Assembly (NCBI GenBank): GCA_024640955.1
Contig: JAHEDZ010000031.1
Location: 1 to 32,637 of the forward strand
Reading direction: 5' to 3'
Source of the DNA: Oceanospirillaceae bacterium
Lineage (GTDB): Bacteria; Pseudomonadota; Gammaproteobacteria; Pseudomonadales; Balneatricaceae
Length of the DNA stretch: 32,637 nucleotides
Shown here: in pieces, positions 8,953 to 17,603 of the stretch
How the letters are laid out: each line of letters begins with the position of its first letter
Position numbering within the stretch: position 1 is the stretch's first letter
Position numbers and translations under genes: made by a program
The notes under the pieces: generated by a model
Database searches by the model: none
What the model was told of the DNA's origin: nothing
The model's input: only the letters and a program-made list of their open reading frames with translations

Positions 8953-9636
8953 TTGAAGCAAGTAGCAAAGCGAATTCTGATTGGCAGTCTATTTACCTTT
9001 ATGTTGTTAGCAGGTTGTAGTGCTCCGCCGCTAAAAACGGTTGCTAAACAGGAGTCCAGCTTAACGCCGCTGGCGCTCGCAAGAGTCTACTCTGCTACTT
9101 CGAGCTCGGGCTCAGACCTATCAACTCTTCTGCTCGATCATTATTTGACTGCGCCGTCTTATAAAATGTCGAACCCGTTGATGCTGACGCGCTATCAGGC
9201 CGGTGATTCGGCGCTTTCGAGTGACGGTAAGCAACTGCTACAACTGTATGAATCGGATAACAACTGGGGCTTTGTCAGTGTATCGACCGGATACTCGCCG
9301 ATTGTGAATCTGTTCGAGCTGTTTGATGGTGCGACTACAAATTACGCACTGGTTCTTAAGGACGTAAAGATCTGTATGGTTGAGGGGGCAGACAGAGCGC
9401 CCAAGTGGAATGGGACGCAACTGCTGCACTCCAAAATTCGACCCGGTAAGTTTGAATGTTCGGGTAATACTCGCACATCGCTGTTCCAGCCCTACTCGGG
9501 TATGCCGGGGCGTTTAGGCATCTACTTTGAGTCTGGAGACACAGTGCTTTATGATTCGGATCGTCAACGCCTCGAGCGCATTGCTGCGCTAATGGCGCAA
9601 AGATTCAGTCACCTCAGCATCCCGGAAGCGATCTAG
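8953..9636 (+). CDS. Uncharacterised lipoprotein with a truncated OmpA-like tail
   Basis: I do not recognise this 227-residue protein. A TTG start at 8953 is favoured: GGAGG at 8943-8947 lies 5 bases before it, and translation then opens directly with a lipoprotein signal (MKQVAKRILIGSLFTFMLLAGC, lipobox LLAGC). A longer frame goes back to 8899 but adds a polar stretch before the signal. The mature part has no clear domain. Two cysteines (in KICMVEG and KFECSGN) could pair in the periplasm. The last 35 residues, GIYFESGDTVLYDSDRQRLERIAALMAQ and onward, resemble the first strand and helix of an OmpA-type peptidoglycan-binding domain, but the gene stops there. The stop shares a base with the rlmJ start, so the two are co-translated. 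Confidence 0.75.
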   Translation: MKQVAKRILIGSLFTFMLLAGCSAPPLKTVAKQESSLTPLALARVYSATSSSGSDLSTLLLDHYLTAPSYKMSNPLMLTRYQAGDSALSSDGKQLLQLYESDNNWGFVSVSTGYSPIVNLFELFDGATTNYALVLKDVKICMVEGADRAPKWNGTQLLHSKIRPGKFECSGNTRTSLFQPYSGMPGRLGIYFESGDTVLYDSDRQRLERIAALMAQRFSHLSIPEAI

Positions 9637-10472
9637 TGCTCAGCTATCAACACGGTTTTCACGCCGGTAACTTTGCCGATCTCCATAAACATCTGACTCT
9701 GGCGCTACTGCTGGAATCACTTAACCGCAAGCCCAAGTCGTGGAGCTATCTGGAGACCCACTCTGGTAGAGGGCGTTACGATCTGCGCGATGCCCAGGCG
9801 GCGAAAACAGGTGAGTACCTTGAGGGCATCGCCAAACTCTGGGCAATAAATGCCGATAACGCTCTGGGCCGCTACTTAGATTTAGTGCGTGGACTAAACG
9901 AGGGTGAGTTGCAGACCTATCCGGGTTCACCGCTGATTGCTGCAGAGATGGCGCGCGAAGCGGACAAGATTCATCTGATGGAGCTACATCCCCAAGAGGT
10001 GCAGGAGCTGAAACGGAATTTCCGTCAGTACGCGCAGGTGGGCGTGCATCATCGCGATGGTTATGAGGGTGTGTTGAGCATGCTGCCGCCCAAGCCTAAT
10101 CGCGGCTTGGTGCTCATCGACCCCGCTTACGAGGTGAAAACCGAGTATATGCAAGTGGCCGATTTTCTGCCCAAGGCGTTACGAGTTTGGGGGAATGGCA
10201 GTTTTGCGATCTGGTATCCGGTGCTTGGGGCAAATCGGCATGAGGATATGATTAAAGCGATCGTCAAAAACTGCCCTGATGCGGCGATTCTTCGCTCCGA
10301 AAAGCACGTTAGCGCGCCGGCTGAGCGAGGTATGTTTGGCTCAGGTATGTTGATTGTTAACCCGCCTTGGCAGCTGGACCAGCAGCTGGCTGAACTGGTG
10401 CCCAGCCTGCTTGAAAAGTTGGCGGTGGCCGATGGAAAGGCAGAATTAACCTGGTTGCGAGAGCCTGCTTAA
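9636..10472 (+). CDS. rlmJ: 23S rRNA (adenine-2030-N6)-methyltransferase RlmJ
   Basis: A 278-residue SAM-dependent enzyme that methylates N6 of A2030 in 23S rRNA. The N-terminus MLSYQHGFHAGNFADLHKH is diagnostic for RlmJ, followed by the insert-bearing Rossmann methyltransferase fold (LETHSGRGRYDL as the SAM-binding region) and the C-terminal IVNPPWQLD. The catalytic motif IV reads D162-P-A-Y where E. coli has DPPY; the aspartate and aromatic residue are kept. The GTG start at 9636 overlaps the lipoprotein stop by one base and fits the family N-terminus exactly. It is convergent with the small gene at 10513-10782, with 40 bases between the stops. Confidence 0.93.
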   Translation: MLSYQHGFHAGNFADLHKHLTLALLLESLNRKPKSWSYLETHSGRGRYDLRDAQAAKTGEYLEGIAKLWAINADNALGRYLDLVRGLNEGELQTYPGSPLIAAEMAREADKIHLMELHPQEVQELKRNFRQYAQVGVHHRDGYEGVLSMLPPKPNRGLVLIDPAYEVKTEYMQVADFLPKALRVWGNGSFAIWYPVLGANRHEDMIKAIVKNCPDAAILRSEKHVSAPAERGMFGSGMLIVNPPWQLDQQLAELVPSLLEKLAVADGKAELTWLREPA

Positions 10473-10512
10473 GGGGGCTTGCTAATCACTAGGCAGCCAG
10501 AGAGCGCAAGAA

Positions 10513-10782
10513 TTAGTAGAGAGCGGTCTCGTCGCGCACCACGTCTTTCAATAAGTCCAGGAACAGGGTGTCCGCTTCACTGTGTTCGAGCGGTATGCGC
10601 ACACTGGTTTTTCCTGACAGCTCCTCTGCGATCAACTGATTCGCGTGCTCCGCGTCCATATGTTTGCGGGCAATCGCTTTGGCCTGCTCGCAGATCTGCG
10701 GCTCCGCTAGTACTTTGCGCGTGAATCGCAGCAACTCTTCAATGACACGCTCTTTGTTCTTGAGATCTGAAACGTTCCGCAT
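10513..10782 (-). CDS. Small hypothetical protein, 89 residues
   Basis: Not recognised. The frame is supported by a strong ribosome site, AAGGAG at 10795-10790 on the minus strand, 7 bases before the ATG. The protein is charged, cytosolic in character and predicted mostly helical (NKERVIEELLRFTRKVLAEP, CEQAKAIARKHMDAEHANQL), with an acidic C-terminal third (EADTLFLDLLKDVVRDE). It has no signal peptide, no membrane segment and one cysteine. It stands alone between rlmJ (convergent) and the long ilvI leader (divergent), so context gives no function. Confidence 0.7.
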   Translation of the reverse strand: MRNVSDLKNKERVIEELLRFTRKVLAEPQICEQAKAIARKHMDAEHANQLIAEELSGKTSVRIPLEHSEADTLFLDLLKDVVRDETALY

Positions 10783-11297
10783 GATTTAGCTCCTTATACA
10801 GCTCTCCTAATATAACCAGAGCTGAGCCTTATCGCCAATGCCCCATCAAGAATTGTGGATGGGCCAAATTGCTGCTCAGTCGCTGTTAAATCAGCATTTT
10901 CTTATAAAGCCTGTTTTTAATGGGGTTTTCCCCGCTGAAACTGATGGAATTAGAGCATTTTCCGGGTTGAACTCGCCGCACACCGATGCGAAAATGTAAT
11001 GCTTAATCCCAAGATGCACCCAACCCCGCATCCCTGGGTCAAACAAGGCTGTTAGAAGCAATACCCGGCTTAGGTCTAGAGCCACCCGACGGAGCGACCC
11101 TCCCGTAGGTGGACTGAGTAGTTTTTGCTCACAAAAAATGCGCTAGAAGCTGAGTTTCTAGCTGCGTGCTCGGGGCTAACCCCCAAGCGGAGCAACTGCT
11201 CACTGTTTCGAAAGATCGTTTTTCGATCTTCGGAAGTTAAAACTGACTAAATATCGAATGAGTGCCAACAGACGGCACATTCTAGAGGGTAAATAAA
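10783..11297. other. Non-coding interval with a series of hairpins upstream of ilvI
   Basis: About 515 bases without a convincing gene. The half nearest ilvI can fold into successive hairpins: CCACC 11082-11086 with GGTGG 11108-11112, enclosing ACGG 11089-11092 with CCGT 11103-11106; GCTAGAA 11142-11148 with TTCTAGC 11156-11162; GGGG 11172-11175 with CCCC 11080+100 (11180-11183); and 11209-11218 with 11224-11232 (one bulged A, T5 loop). None is followed at once by a T run, so a simple terminator is not evident. I see no leader peptide rich in Ile, Val or Leu codons. A structured 5' leader or binding region for a regulator such as Lrp is possible, but not demonstrated. Confidence 0.45.
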
Positions 11298-13019
11298 GTG
11301 GAATTACTTTCCGGCGCAGAAATGGTGGTACGCGCGCTCCGTGATCAGGGCGTGAAGTACATCTACGGCTATCCTGGTGGTGCGTTGCTGCATGTATACG
11401 ACGCAATTTTTCAGCAGGAAGAGGTCCAGCACGTTTTGGTGCGCCATGAGCAGGCTGCTACACACATGGCTGATGCTTATGCGCGCGCGACCAATAAGGC
11501 CGGCGTGGCGCTCGTCACCTCGGGTCCTGGTGCGACCAACGCAGTGACAGGCATCGCCACTGCCTACATGGATTCAATACCAATGGTTGTTATCACCGGT
11601 CAGGTAATGAGCTACCTCATTGGTGAGGATGCATTCCAGGAGACCGACATGCTCGGTATCTCTCGTCCAATCGTTAAACACAACTTCAGTGTTCAGCGTC
11701 CGGAAGATATTCCTGCGATCATCAAAAAGGCGTTCTACATCGCAGAGTCAGGTCGTCCCGGCCCAGTTGTTGTTGATATCCCTAAAGATATGACAACGCC
11801 GACTGAGCGCTACCCGTACGAGTTCCCTGCGTCAGTGAAGATGCGTTCGTACAACCCAATCAGCCGCGGTCACAGCGGTCAGATTAAGAAGGCTGTAGAT
11901 ATGTTGCTGGCGGCTAAACGCCCAGTTATCTACGCCGGTGGCGGCGTCATCATGGGTGGTGCAAGCGAGCAGCTGATCAAGCTGGCGCAGACTCTTAACT
12001 ATCCAGTAACTAATACGCTCATGGGCCTTGGTGGTTATCCAGGTACTGATCGCCAGTCGCTCGGTATGCTGGGTATGCATGGTAGCTACGAAGCAAACAT
12101 GGCGATGCACCACGCGGATCTCATTCTGGCGGTCGGCGCACGCTTTGATGACCGCGTGACCAACGCAACTGATAAGTTCTGTCCAACTGCGCGTATCGTG
12201 CACATCGATATCGACCCAGCTTCTATCTCTAAAACTGTTGAAGTTGATGTGCCAATCGTTGGCCCAGCAGGCGCGGTTCTGGAAGAGATGAGTGAGTTGG
12301 TTGCGGCAGCTGGAACGACTCCAGATGCAGAAGCGATCGCCTCTTGGTGGACCCAGATCGACGAGTGGCGCGGACGCCATGGTGGTCGCTTCCGTACTGA
12401 TGACAGCGAAATGATGAAGCCGCAGCAGGTCATTGAGATGCTCTCAAAAGTGACGAACGGTGATGCATTCGTATGTTCTGACGTAGGTCAGCACCAGATG
12501 TACGCAGCGCAGTACTACAAGTTCAACAAGCCAAACCGTTGGATCAACTCCGGCGGCCTCGGCACCATGGGCTTCGGTTTGCCAGCGGCGATGGGCGTTA
12601 AGATGAACTTCCCTGAAGCAGACGTTGCCTGTGTTACCGGTGAAGGCTCGATTCAGATGAACATTCAGGAGCTGTCGACCTGTAAGCAGTACGACATCCC
12701 TGTGAAGGTTATCAACCTTAACAACCAGTCTCTGGGTATGGTCCGTCAGTGGCAGGACATGAACTACGAGTCACGTCACTCGCAGTCCTACGTTAAAGCG
12801 CTGCCCGACTTCGTCAAATTGGCCGAAGCATACGGTCATGTGGGTATGAAGGTTGAGAAATACTCAGACCTTGAAGCTGCGATGAGTGAAGCGTTCTCTC
12901 TGAAGGATCGTCTGGTCTTTATGGATATCTACGTTGATCCACACGAGCATGTTTACCCGATGCAGGTACCGCGCGGCTCAATGCGTGATATGTGGCTCAG
13001 CAAAACGGAGAGGACTTAA
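11298..13019 (+). CDS. ilvI: Acetohydroxyacid synthase, large catalytic subunit
   Basis: A 573-residue TPP-, Mg- and FAD-dependent enzyme that condenses two pyruvates to acetolactate, or pyruvate with 2-ketobutyrate to acetohydroxybutyrate, at the start of valine, leucine and isoleucine synthesis. The N-terminal TPP-binding domain holds the catalytic glutamate E51 in [17 protein letters not shown] central FAD/Rossmann domain follows ([13 protein letters not shown]), and the C-terminal domain has the TPP/Mg motif [14 protein letters not shown]...NN. The length matches E. coli IlvI (574). The start is a GTG at 11298 with GAGGG about 8 bases upstream. The regulatory subunit IlvH follows after 3 bases. 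Regulation is probably through the long leader before the gene. Confidence 0.97.
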   Translation: MELLSGAEMVVRALRDQGVKYIYGYPGGALLHVYDAIFQQEEVQHVLVRHEQAATHMADAYARATNKAGVALVTSGPGATNAVTGIATAYMDSIPMVVITGQVMSYLIGEDAFQETDMLGISRPIVKHNFSVQRPEDIPAIIKKAFYIAESGRPGPVVVDIPKDMTTPTERYPYEFPASVKMRSYNPISRGHSGQIKKAVDMLLAAKRPVIYAGGGVIMGGASEQLIKLAQTLNYPVTNTLMGLGGYPGTDRQSLGMLGMHGSYEANMAMHHADLILAVGARFDDRVTNATDKFCPTARIVHIDIDPASISKTVEVDVPIVGPAGAVLEEMSELVAAAGTTPDAEAIASWWTQIDEWRGRHGGRFRTDDSEMMKPQQVIEMLSKVTNGDAFVCSDVGQHQMYAAQYYKFNKPNRWINSGGLGTMGFGLPAAMGVKMNFPEADVACVTGEGSIQMNIQELSTCKQYDIPVKVINLNNQSLGMVRQWQDMNYESRHSQSYVKALPDFVKLAEAYGHVGMKVEKYSDLEAAMSEAFSLKDRLVFMDIYVDPHEHVYPMQVPRGSMRDMWLSKTERT

Positions 13020-13022
13020 GCA

Positions 13023-13514
13023 ATGCGTCATATTATTTCTGTTCTGCTTGAGAACGAACCAGGTGCACTGTCACGCGTTGTCGGCCTGTTTTCACAGCGC
13101 CAGTACAACATCGAGTCGCTAACCGTTGCAGCAACTGAAGACCCAACACTGTCACGTTTGACTGTAACTACGATCGGTAACGACCGTGTGGTTGAGCAGA
13201 TCACTAAGCAGCTGAACAAGCTGGTGGACGTGGTTAAAGTGGTTGATCTGTCTGAAGGCGATCACATTGAGCGTGAACTGATGATGATCAAACTCAAAGC
13301 TAACGGCCAGATGCGTGCGGAGATCAAACGTACCTGTGATATCTTCCGTGGTCAGATTATCGACGTAACGCCGAACGCTTACACTGTGCAGCTGATTGGT
13401 GATTCATCGAAACTCGATGCATTTATTGCAGCGCTCGGTACCGCTTCTATTATGGAAGTTGTGCGTTCGGGAGTTTCGGGTATTGCACGTGGTGAGAAGG
13501 TTCTTAGCGTTTAA
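13023..13514 (+). CDS. ilvH: Acetohydroxyacid synthase, small regulatory subunit
   Basis: A 163-residue subunit, the same length as E. coli IlvH. It binds the catalytic subunit, raises activity and confers valine feedback inhibition. The N-terminal ACT domain is clear (MRHIISVLLENEPGALSRVV, then QRQYNIESLTVAATEDPTLSRLT), with a second ACT-like C-terminal domain after about residue 80. It begins 3 bases after the ilvI stop, so the two form one operon, and a strong terminator follows 26 bases after its stop. In pseudomonads ilvC usually follows; here it does not. Confidence 0.97.
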   Translation: MRHIISVLLENEPGALSRVVGLFSQRQYNIESLTVAATEDPTLSRLTVTTIGNDRVVEQITKQLNKLVDVVKVVDLSEGDHIERELMMIKLKANGQMRAEIKRTCDIFRGQIIDVTPNAYTVQLIGDSSKLDAFIAALGTASIMEVVRSGVSGIARGEKVLSV

Positions 13515-13540
13515 GTTAACGAATCTTCTGCGTTCATAAA

Positions 13541-13567
13541 AGAGAGGCTTCGGTCTCTCTTTTTTTG
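13541..13567 (+). terminator. Rho-independent terminator of ilvIH
   Basis: AGAGAGGC at 13541-13548 pairs with GGTCTCTCT-side bases 13553-13560, closing a C(TTCG)G tetraloop, and a run of T follows through 13566. The stable UUCG loop and T tract make this a textbook intrinsic terminator. Confidence 0.92.
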
Positions 13568-13883
13568 TCCAAAATTTAATGGGCGAACGTGATAAGGTAC
13601 ACCCTGAACACTCCTTTCAGACTCGTTCAAGTGCCGCTGCGCGCTTGCTCCTGGGTCGCGTAGCACACCGCTCGTCGGTGAACATATCCAAGCATCGCTC
13701 GGTATTTTTCGTCGAGGCAAATAAGGCTCTGAGATGGTAATGCAGGGCGCGATCGGGCGACTGTTCGGAAGTAATATCCCTCCTCTTGTTTTGCAGGTTC
13801 TTTGGGGATAAGGTTGGCGAACTAGTCGTGTAACTCACCCAGACAATAACTACGTAAATCCTTCACTAAAAACGGGGAACCTC
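13568..13883. other. Non-coding interval before the nucleoside module
   Basis: About 315 bases that must contain the promoter and leader of the transporter operon. The only clear small structure is CACCG 13668-13672 with CGGTG 13676-13680 region (5-base arms around CTCGT or shorter). No credible gene is present; a 73-codon frame on the minus strand lacks a ribosome site and protein-like composition. I see no match to a purine riboswitch core or to a PurR operator. Confidence 0.35.
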
Positions 13884-14885
13884 ATGAAAAAAGCAGTGCT
13901 GAAAACCCTAGCTCTCTCTGTTGTGCTTGCCTCTGGTGCGCAGGCCGCGGATCTGAATCCTGCGGTTGTGTTTGATATGGGCGGTAAGTTTGATAAGTCG
14001 TTCAACCAGTCTGTATATGACGGTATGGAGCGGTTTAAAGGCGAGAGCGGTGTGAATTACCGTGAGTTTGAGGTGACCAATGCGTCACAGCGTGAGCAGG
14101 CGATTCGTCGTTTCGCGCAGCGTGGTGCTAACCCTATCATCAGTGTAGGTTTTGCGCAGGCTGCCGCCGTAGACGTGGTTGCTGGTGAGAACCCAGACGT
14201 AAACATTACGCTTATCGATATGGTGGTGGATAAGCCAAACGTTCAGTCGGTTGTTTTCAAAGAGGAGCAGGGTTCGTTCTTAGTGGGTCTGCTAGCGGCG
14301 ATGAAGTCCGAGACAGGTACTGTGAGCTTCGTCGGAGGCATGGATATTCCGTTGATCCGTAAGTTTGCCTGTGGATACGCTCAGGGTGCGAAGTACGCTA
14401 ACCCGAATGCGACGGTTATCAGCAACATGACGGGTACGACCCCAAGTGCTTGGAACGACCCAGCCAAAGGCACAGAGCTGGCTGTAAGTCAGTTTGACCG
14501 TGGTTCAGACGTCGTTTTTGCAGCAGCGGGTGGTACCGGTGTGGGTGTTTACCAAGCTGCAGCTGACTCGGGTAAATACGCGATCGGCGTTGACTCCAAC
14601 CAGAATTACATGCATCCAGGCACAATGCTGACCTCCATGGTTAAGCGTGTTGACGTTGCGGCGTACAACTCACTGAAGGCGATGCAAGATGGTACCTGGC
14701 AGGGTGGTTTCCAGTCACTGGGTCTGGCCGAAGGTGGCGTAGACTGGGCGCTGGATGAGCACAACGCGGCTCTGATCACTGATGAGATGAAAGCCGCTGT
14801 CGAAGCAGCTAAGCAGGCGATCATTAGCGGTGAACTGACCGTTCACGACTACATGTCAGATAACAGCTGTCCAGCACTCGACTAA
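13884..14885 (+). CDS. BMP/PnrA-family nucleoside-binding protein of an ABC importer
   Basis: A 333-residue periplasmic binding protein of the basic-membrane-protein family, whose characterised members bind purine nucleosides. The signal peptide MKKAVLKTLALSVVLASGAQA is Sec type I, with cleavage near residue 21; no lipobox is present, unlike the lipoproteins of Gram-positives and spirochaetes. Family motifs are VVFDMGGKFDKSFNQSVYDG, ISVGFAQ, LIDMVV, EEQGSFLVGLLAA, VGGMDIPLIRKFACGYAQGAKY region and VFAAAGGTGVGVYQAA, then IGVDSNQN. Two cysteines are in the mature part. It is the first of five adjacent genes encoding nucleoside uptake and hydrolysis. A purine-rich ribosome site (ACGGGGAAC) precedes the ATG. 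Confidence 0.93.
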   Translation: MKKAVLKTLALSVVLASGAQAADLNPAVVFDMGGKFDKSFNQSVYDGMERFKGESGVNYREFEVTNASQREQAIRRFAQRGANPIISVGFAQAAAVDVVAGENPDVNITLIDMVVDKPNVQSVVFKEEQGSFLVGLLAAMKSETGTVSFVGGMDIPLIRKFACGYAQGAKYANPNATVISNMTGTTPSAWNDPAKGTELAVSQFDRGSDVVFAAAGGTGVGVYQAAADSGKYAIGVDSNQNYMHPGTMLTSMVKRVDVAAYNSLKAMQDGTWQGGFQSLGLAEGGVDWALDEHNAALITDEMKAAVEAAKQAIISGELTVHDYMSDNSCPALD

Positions 14886-14895
14886 GAGGCCGCGC

Positions 14896-16482
14896 GTGAC
14901 AGACGTACAACAACAGGGCCAGCAGGGCCCTGTTTCTCATGCTATTCGTCTCGAAAAAATCAACAAAAGCTTTGGTGCAGTGCATGCCAACGCAGATGTG
15001 AGCTTAGACGTTGAGACGGGCGAGATTCATGCAATCGTAGGCGAGAATGGCGCCGGGAAATCGACGCTTATGTCTATTCTCTACGGTTTCTATGCGGCTG
15101 ATTCGGGCCGCATCTTTGTAGCTGACTCTGAAGTTGAGATCAGTGACTCGAAAAAGGCGATCAAACTCGGAATAGGCATGGTGCATCAGCACTTTATGTT
15201 GGTCGAGAACTTCACTGTGCTCGAGAACATTGTACTGGGGGCTGAAGGGCACTGGTCGCTGACTGTCTCTCTGGGTAGTGCGCGTAGGCGACTGCAAGAG
15301 ATCTCTGATACTTATGGGCTGTCGGTAGATCTAGATGCGCTGATCTCAGAGCTTCCTGTCGGATTGCAGCAGCGAGTCGAGATCCTCAAGGCGCTCTATC
15401 GTGGCGCGCGTATTCTGATTCTCGATGAGCCTACGGGTGTGCTTACACCGCAGGAAGTGGATCAGCTGTTCGCCATTCTGCGCACTCTTAAACAGCAGGG
15501 TGTAAGCGTTTTGCTGATCACCCACAAGCTGCAGGAGGTGATCGCGATTAGTGATCGCGTCTCTGTAATGCGAGCAGGGCGAATGGTGGATACTTTGAAT
15601 ACCGCCTCCACCAACCGTGAAGAGCTCGCAGAGCTTATGGTGGGTCGCAAAGTGTTGCTGCGTGTTGATAAAGAGGCGGCGGAGCCGAAGCAGGTTCTGC
15701 TCTGTACTCAACACCTGACGTGGATTGATGACTCTGGCGTACCTCGGCTGGATGATGTGAGCTTTGAGGTTCGCGCTGGTGAGATCGTGGGTATCGCGGG
15801 TGTCTCCGGTAATGGCCAGACAGAGTTGCTTAGAGTGCTCTCAGGTATGCTGGACGTTCAGCAGGGAAGCGTTGAGATCGATGACACGACGATCGATGCT
15901 AATCATCAAATGACGCCCAAAGAGGTGCGCCATCTCGGTGTTGGGCATGTGGCTGAGGACCGTCACCGCGATGGGATGGTAGGTGCATTCGAGGCACAAG
16001 AGACAGCGATTATGGGTTTTCAGGATGAACCTGAATTTAACCGCTCAGGCCTGTTAGATCGCGCTGCGATTAATCAGCACTGCGTCGATCTAATGGATGA
16101 GTTTGATGTACGACCAGCGGCCCCCACGCTGAAAAGTGGCGGCTTTTCCGGCGGTAACCAGCAGAAACTGGTAATTGCGCGTGAGATGGCGCCTAAGCCA
16201 AAGATTCTACTGGTGGGGCAGCCTACTCGTGGTGTCGATATCGGTGCGATTGAGTTCATTCATCAGCAGATCGTTGCGCTGCGCGATGCCGGCAGTGCGG
16301 TGCTAGTAGTATCGGTTGAGTTAGAGGAGATTTTGTCGCTCTGCGATCGAATTCTAGTTATGTCCGAGGGACGCATTGTTGGCGATGTACTGGCATCTGA
16401 GACTGATGCCCGCTCGCTTGGGTTGATGATGTCCATATCTCGCAGTGGTGAGCAGCAGAAACAGCAGGAGGCTGCGCAGTGA
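14896..16482 (+). CDS. Nucleoside ABC importer, double ATPase subunit (NupO/YufO type)
   Basis: A 528-residue protein with two fused ABC domains, as in simple-sugar and nucleoside importers. The first has Walker [10 protein letters not shown] (about 49-57), Q-loop MVHQHFML, a signature-like [11 protein letters not shown] and Walker [10 protein letters not shown]. The second has a degenerate Walker A (GVSGNGQTE, no lysine), signature [14 protein letters not shown], and a Walker B in which the catalytic glutamate is Q ([11 protein letters not shown]). This asymmetry is usual in the family, so one active ATPase site is expected. The start is a GTG at 14896, 10 bases after the binding-protein stop, with AAGAGG upstream. 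The stop overlaps the permease start by 4 bases (GTGA). Confidence 0.93.
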   Translation: MTDVQQQGQQGPVSHAIRLEKINKSFGAVHANADVSLDVETGEIHAIVGENGAGKSTLMSILYGFYAADSGRIFVADSEVEISDSKKAIKLGIGMVHQHFMLVENFTVLENIVLGAEGHWSLTVSLGSARRRLQEISDTYGLSVDLDALISELPVGLQQRVEILKALYRGARILILDEPTGVLTPQEVDQLFAILRTLKQQGVSVLLITHKLQEVIAISDRVSVMRAGRMVDTLNTASTNREELAELMVGRKVLLRVDKEAAEPKQVLLCTQHLTWIDDSGVPRLDDVSFEVRAGEIVGIAGVSGNGQTELLRVLSGMLDVQQGSVEIDDTTIDANHQMTPKEVRHLGVGHVAEDRHRDGMVGAFEAQETAIMGFQDEPEFNRSGLLDRAAINQHCVDLMDEFDVRPAAPTLKSGGFSGGNQQKLVIAREMAPKPKILLVGQPTRGVDIGAIEFIHQQIVALRDAGSAVLVVSVELEEILSLCDRILVMSEGRIVGDVLASETDARSLGLMMSISRSGEQQKQQEAAQ

Positions 16483-17603
16483 GTAAGCGCGCTAAGTTAC
16501 CCGTTTGGGCCGATGTGGCTCTGATTCCGCTGATCAATGTGAGCCTGGCCTTTCTAGCGGCCGGTGTCGTTGTTGCTTTGATTGGTGAAAATCCGCTGGC
16601 CGCAGTTGAAGTGCTTGTGCGCGGCGCGTTCGGTTACGACGAAGGGGTGGGTTATACCCTCTACTACACGACCAACTTTATTTTCACCGGTCTGGCCGTC
16701 GCGGTCGCCTTTCACGCTGGCTTATTCAACATTGGTGGGGAGGGGCAGGCGTATATCGGAGGGTTGGGCGTTGGTCTTGTTTGTCTCGCGTTGGATCACC
16801 TGATGCCCTGGTGGATGCTGCTACCTATCGCCATTGGCGCGGGTATGCTGTTTGGCGCGGCCTGGGCGTTCATCCCCGGTTATCTGCAGGCTTACCGCGG
16901 CAGCCACGTGGTAATCACCACGATTATGTTTAACTTTATCGCCTCAGCGTTGATGGTTTATCTGCTAGTAAACGTGCTGATCAAGCCGGGGCAGATGGCC
17001 CCGGAAACACGCGATATTGCTGAGGGTGCCAGTCTGCCGCTTATGCACGAGCTCTTCGCGCAGTTTGGCATCAAGATCACTCAGACCCCATTGAATCTAT
17101 CGATCTTTGTCGCGCTGATTGCCGCTTTTCTGGTCTGGGTGCTGATTTGGCGCACGCGCTGGGGTTATGCGATTCGTATGATCGGTCATAATGAGTCCGC
17201 TGCGGTCTACTCGGGCATCAATCCGAAGAAGATGGTTGTAGTTGCGATGGCAATTTCAGGCTCGTTAGCTGGCCTTGTTGCGATCAATGAAGTGATGGGG
17301 GCGCAAGGGCGTATCGTGCTCGATTTCGTAGCGGGTTCAGGTTTCACCGGTATCGCGGTGGCGTTGATGGGCCGCAACCACCCTGTGGGTATCATACTGG
17401 CCAGCCTGCTCTTTGGAGCGCTATTCCAAGGCGGTGCTGAGCTGGCCTTTGAGTTCTCTACAATTACCCGAGATCTTGTTGTCGTTATTCAAGGCTTGGT
17501 GATTCTCTTCTGTGGTGCGTTGGCGTACATGATGCGTGCTCCGTTGGAGCGGCTGTTTGGGCTTGTTGGTGCCAGAGCGAACAAGTCCGAGGAGGCGCGC
17601 TGA
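16479..17603 (+). CDS. Nucleoside ABC importer permease 1 (NupP type)
   Basis: A 374-residue inner-membrane subunit of the BPD_transp_2 family, with about 9-10 hydrophobic segments. Motifs include FHAGLFNIGGEGQAYIGGLG and GENPLAAVEVLVRGAFG, typical of the YufP/NupP branch, and GFTGIAVALMGRNHPVG near the end. The GTG start at 16479 overlaps the ATPase stop; AGGAGG at 16466-16471 is 7 bases upstream. It should form a heterodimeric channel with the next permease. Confidence 0.93.
   Translation: MSKRAKLPVWADVALIPLINVSLAFLAAGVVVALIGENPLAAVEVLVRGAFGYDEGVGYTLYYTTNFIFTGLAVAVAFHAGLFNIGGEGQAYIGGLGVGLVCLALDHLMPWWMLLPIAIGAGMLFGAAWAFIPGYLQAYRGSHVVITTIMFNFIASALMVYLLVNVLIKPGQMAPETRDIAEGASLPLMHELFAQFGIKITQTPLNLSIFVALIAAFLVWVLIWRTRWGYAIRMIGHNESAAVYSGINPKKMVVVAMAISGSLAGLVAINEVMGAQGRIVLDFVAGSGFTGIAVALMGRNHPVGIILASLLFGALFQGGAELAFEFSTITRDLVVVIQGLVILFCGALAYMMRAPLERLFGLVGARANKSEEAR

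Noticed and set aside
11169-11243. GTG-started 24-codon frame in the ilvI leader as a possible leader peptide
   Set aside because: It has few Ile/Val/Leu codons in a row, no ribosome site and no terminator-like hairpin after it, so classical attenuation is not supported.
13617-13838. Minus-strand frame between ilvH and the nucleoside module
   Set aside because: No ribosome site and composition unlike a protein; it looks like chance.
13568-13883. Purine riboswitch upstream of the nucleoside operon
   Set aside because: I looked for the conserved three-way junction loops of purine riboswitches and saw no match.
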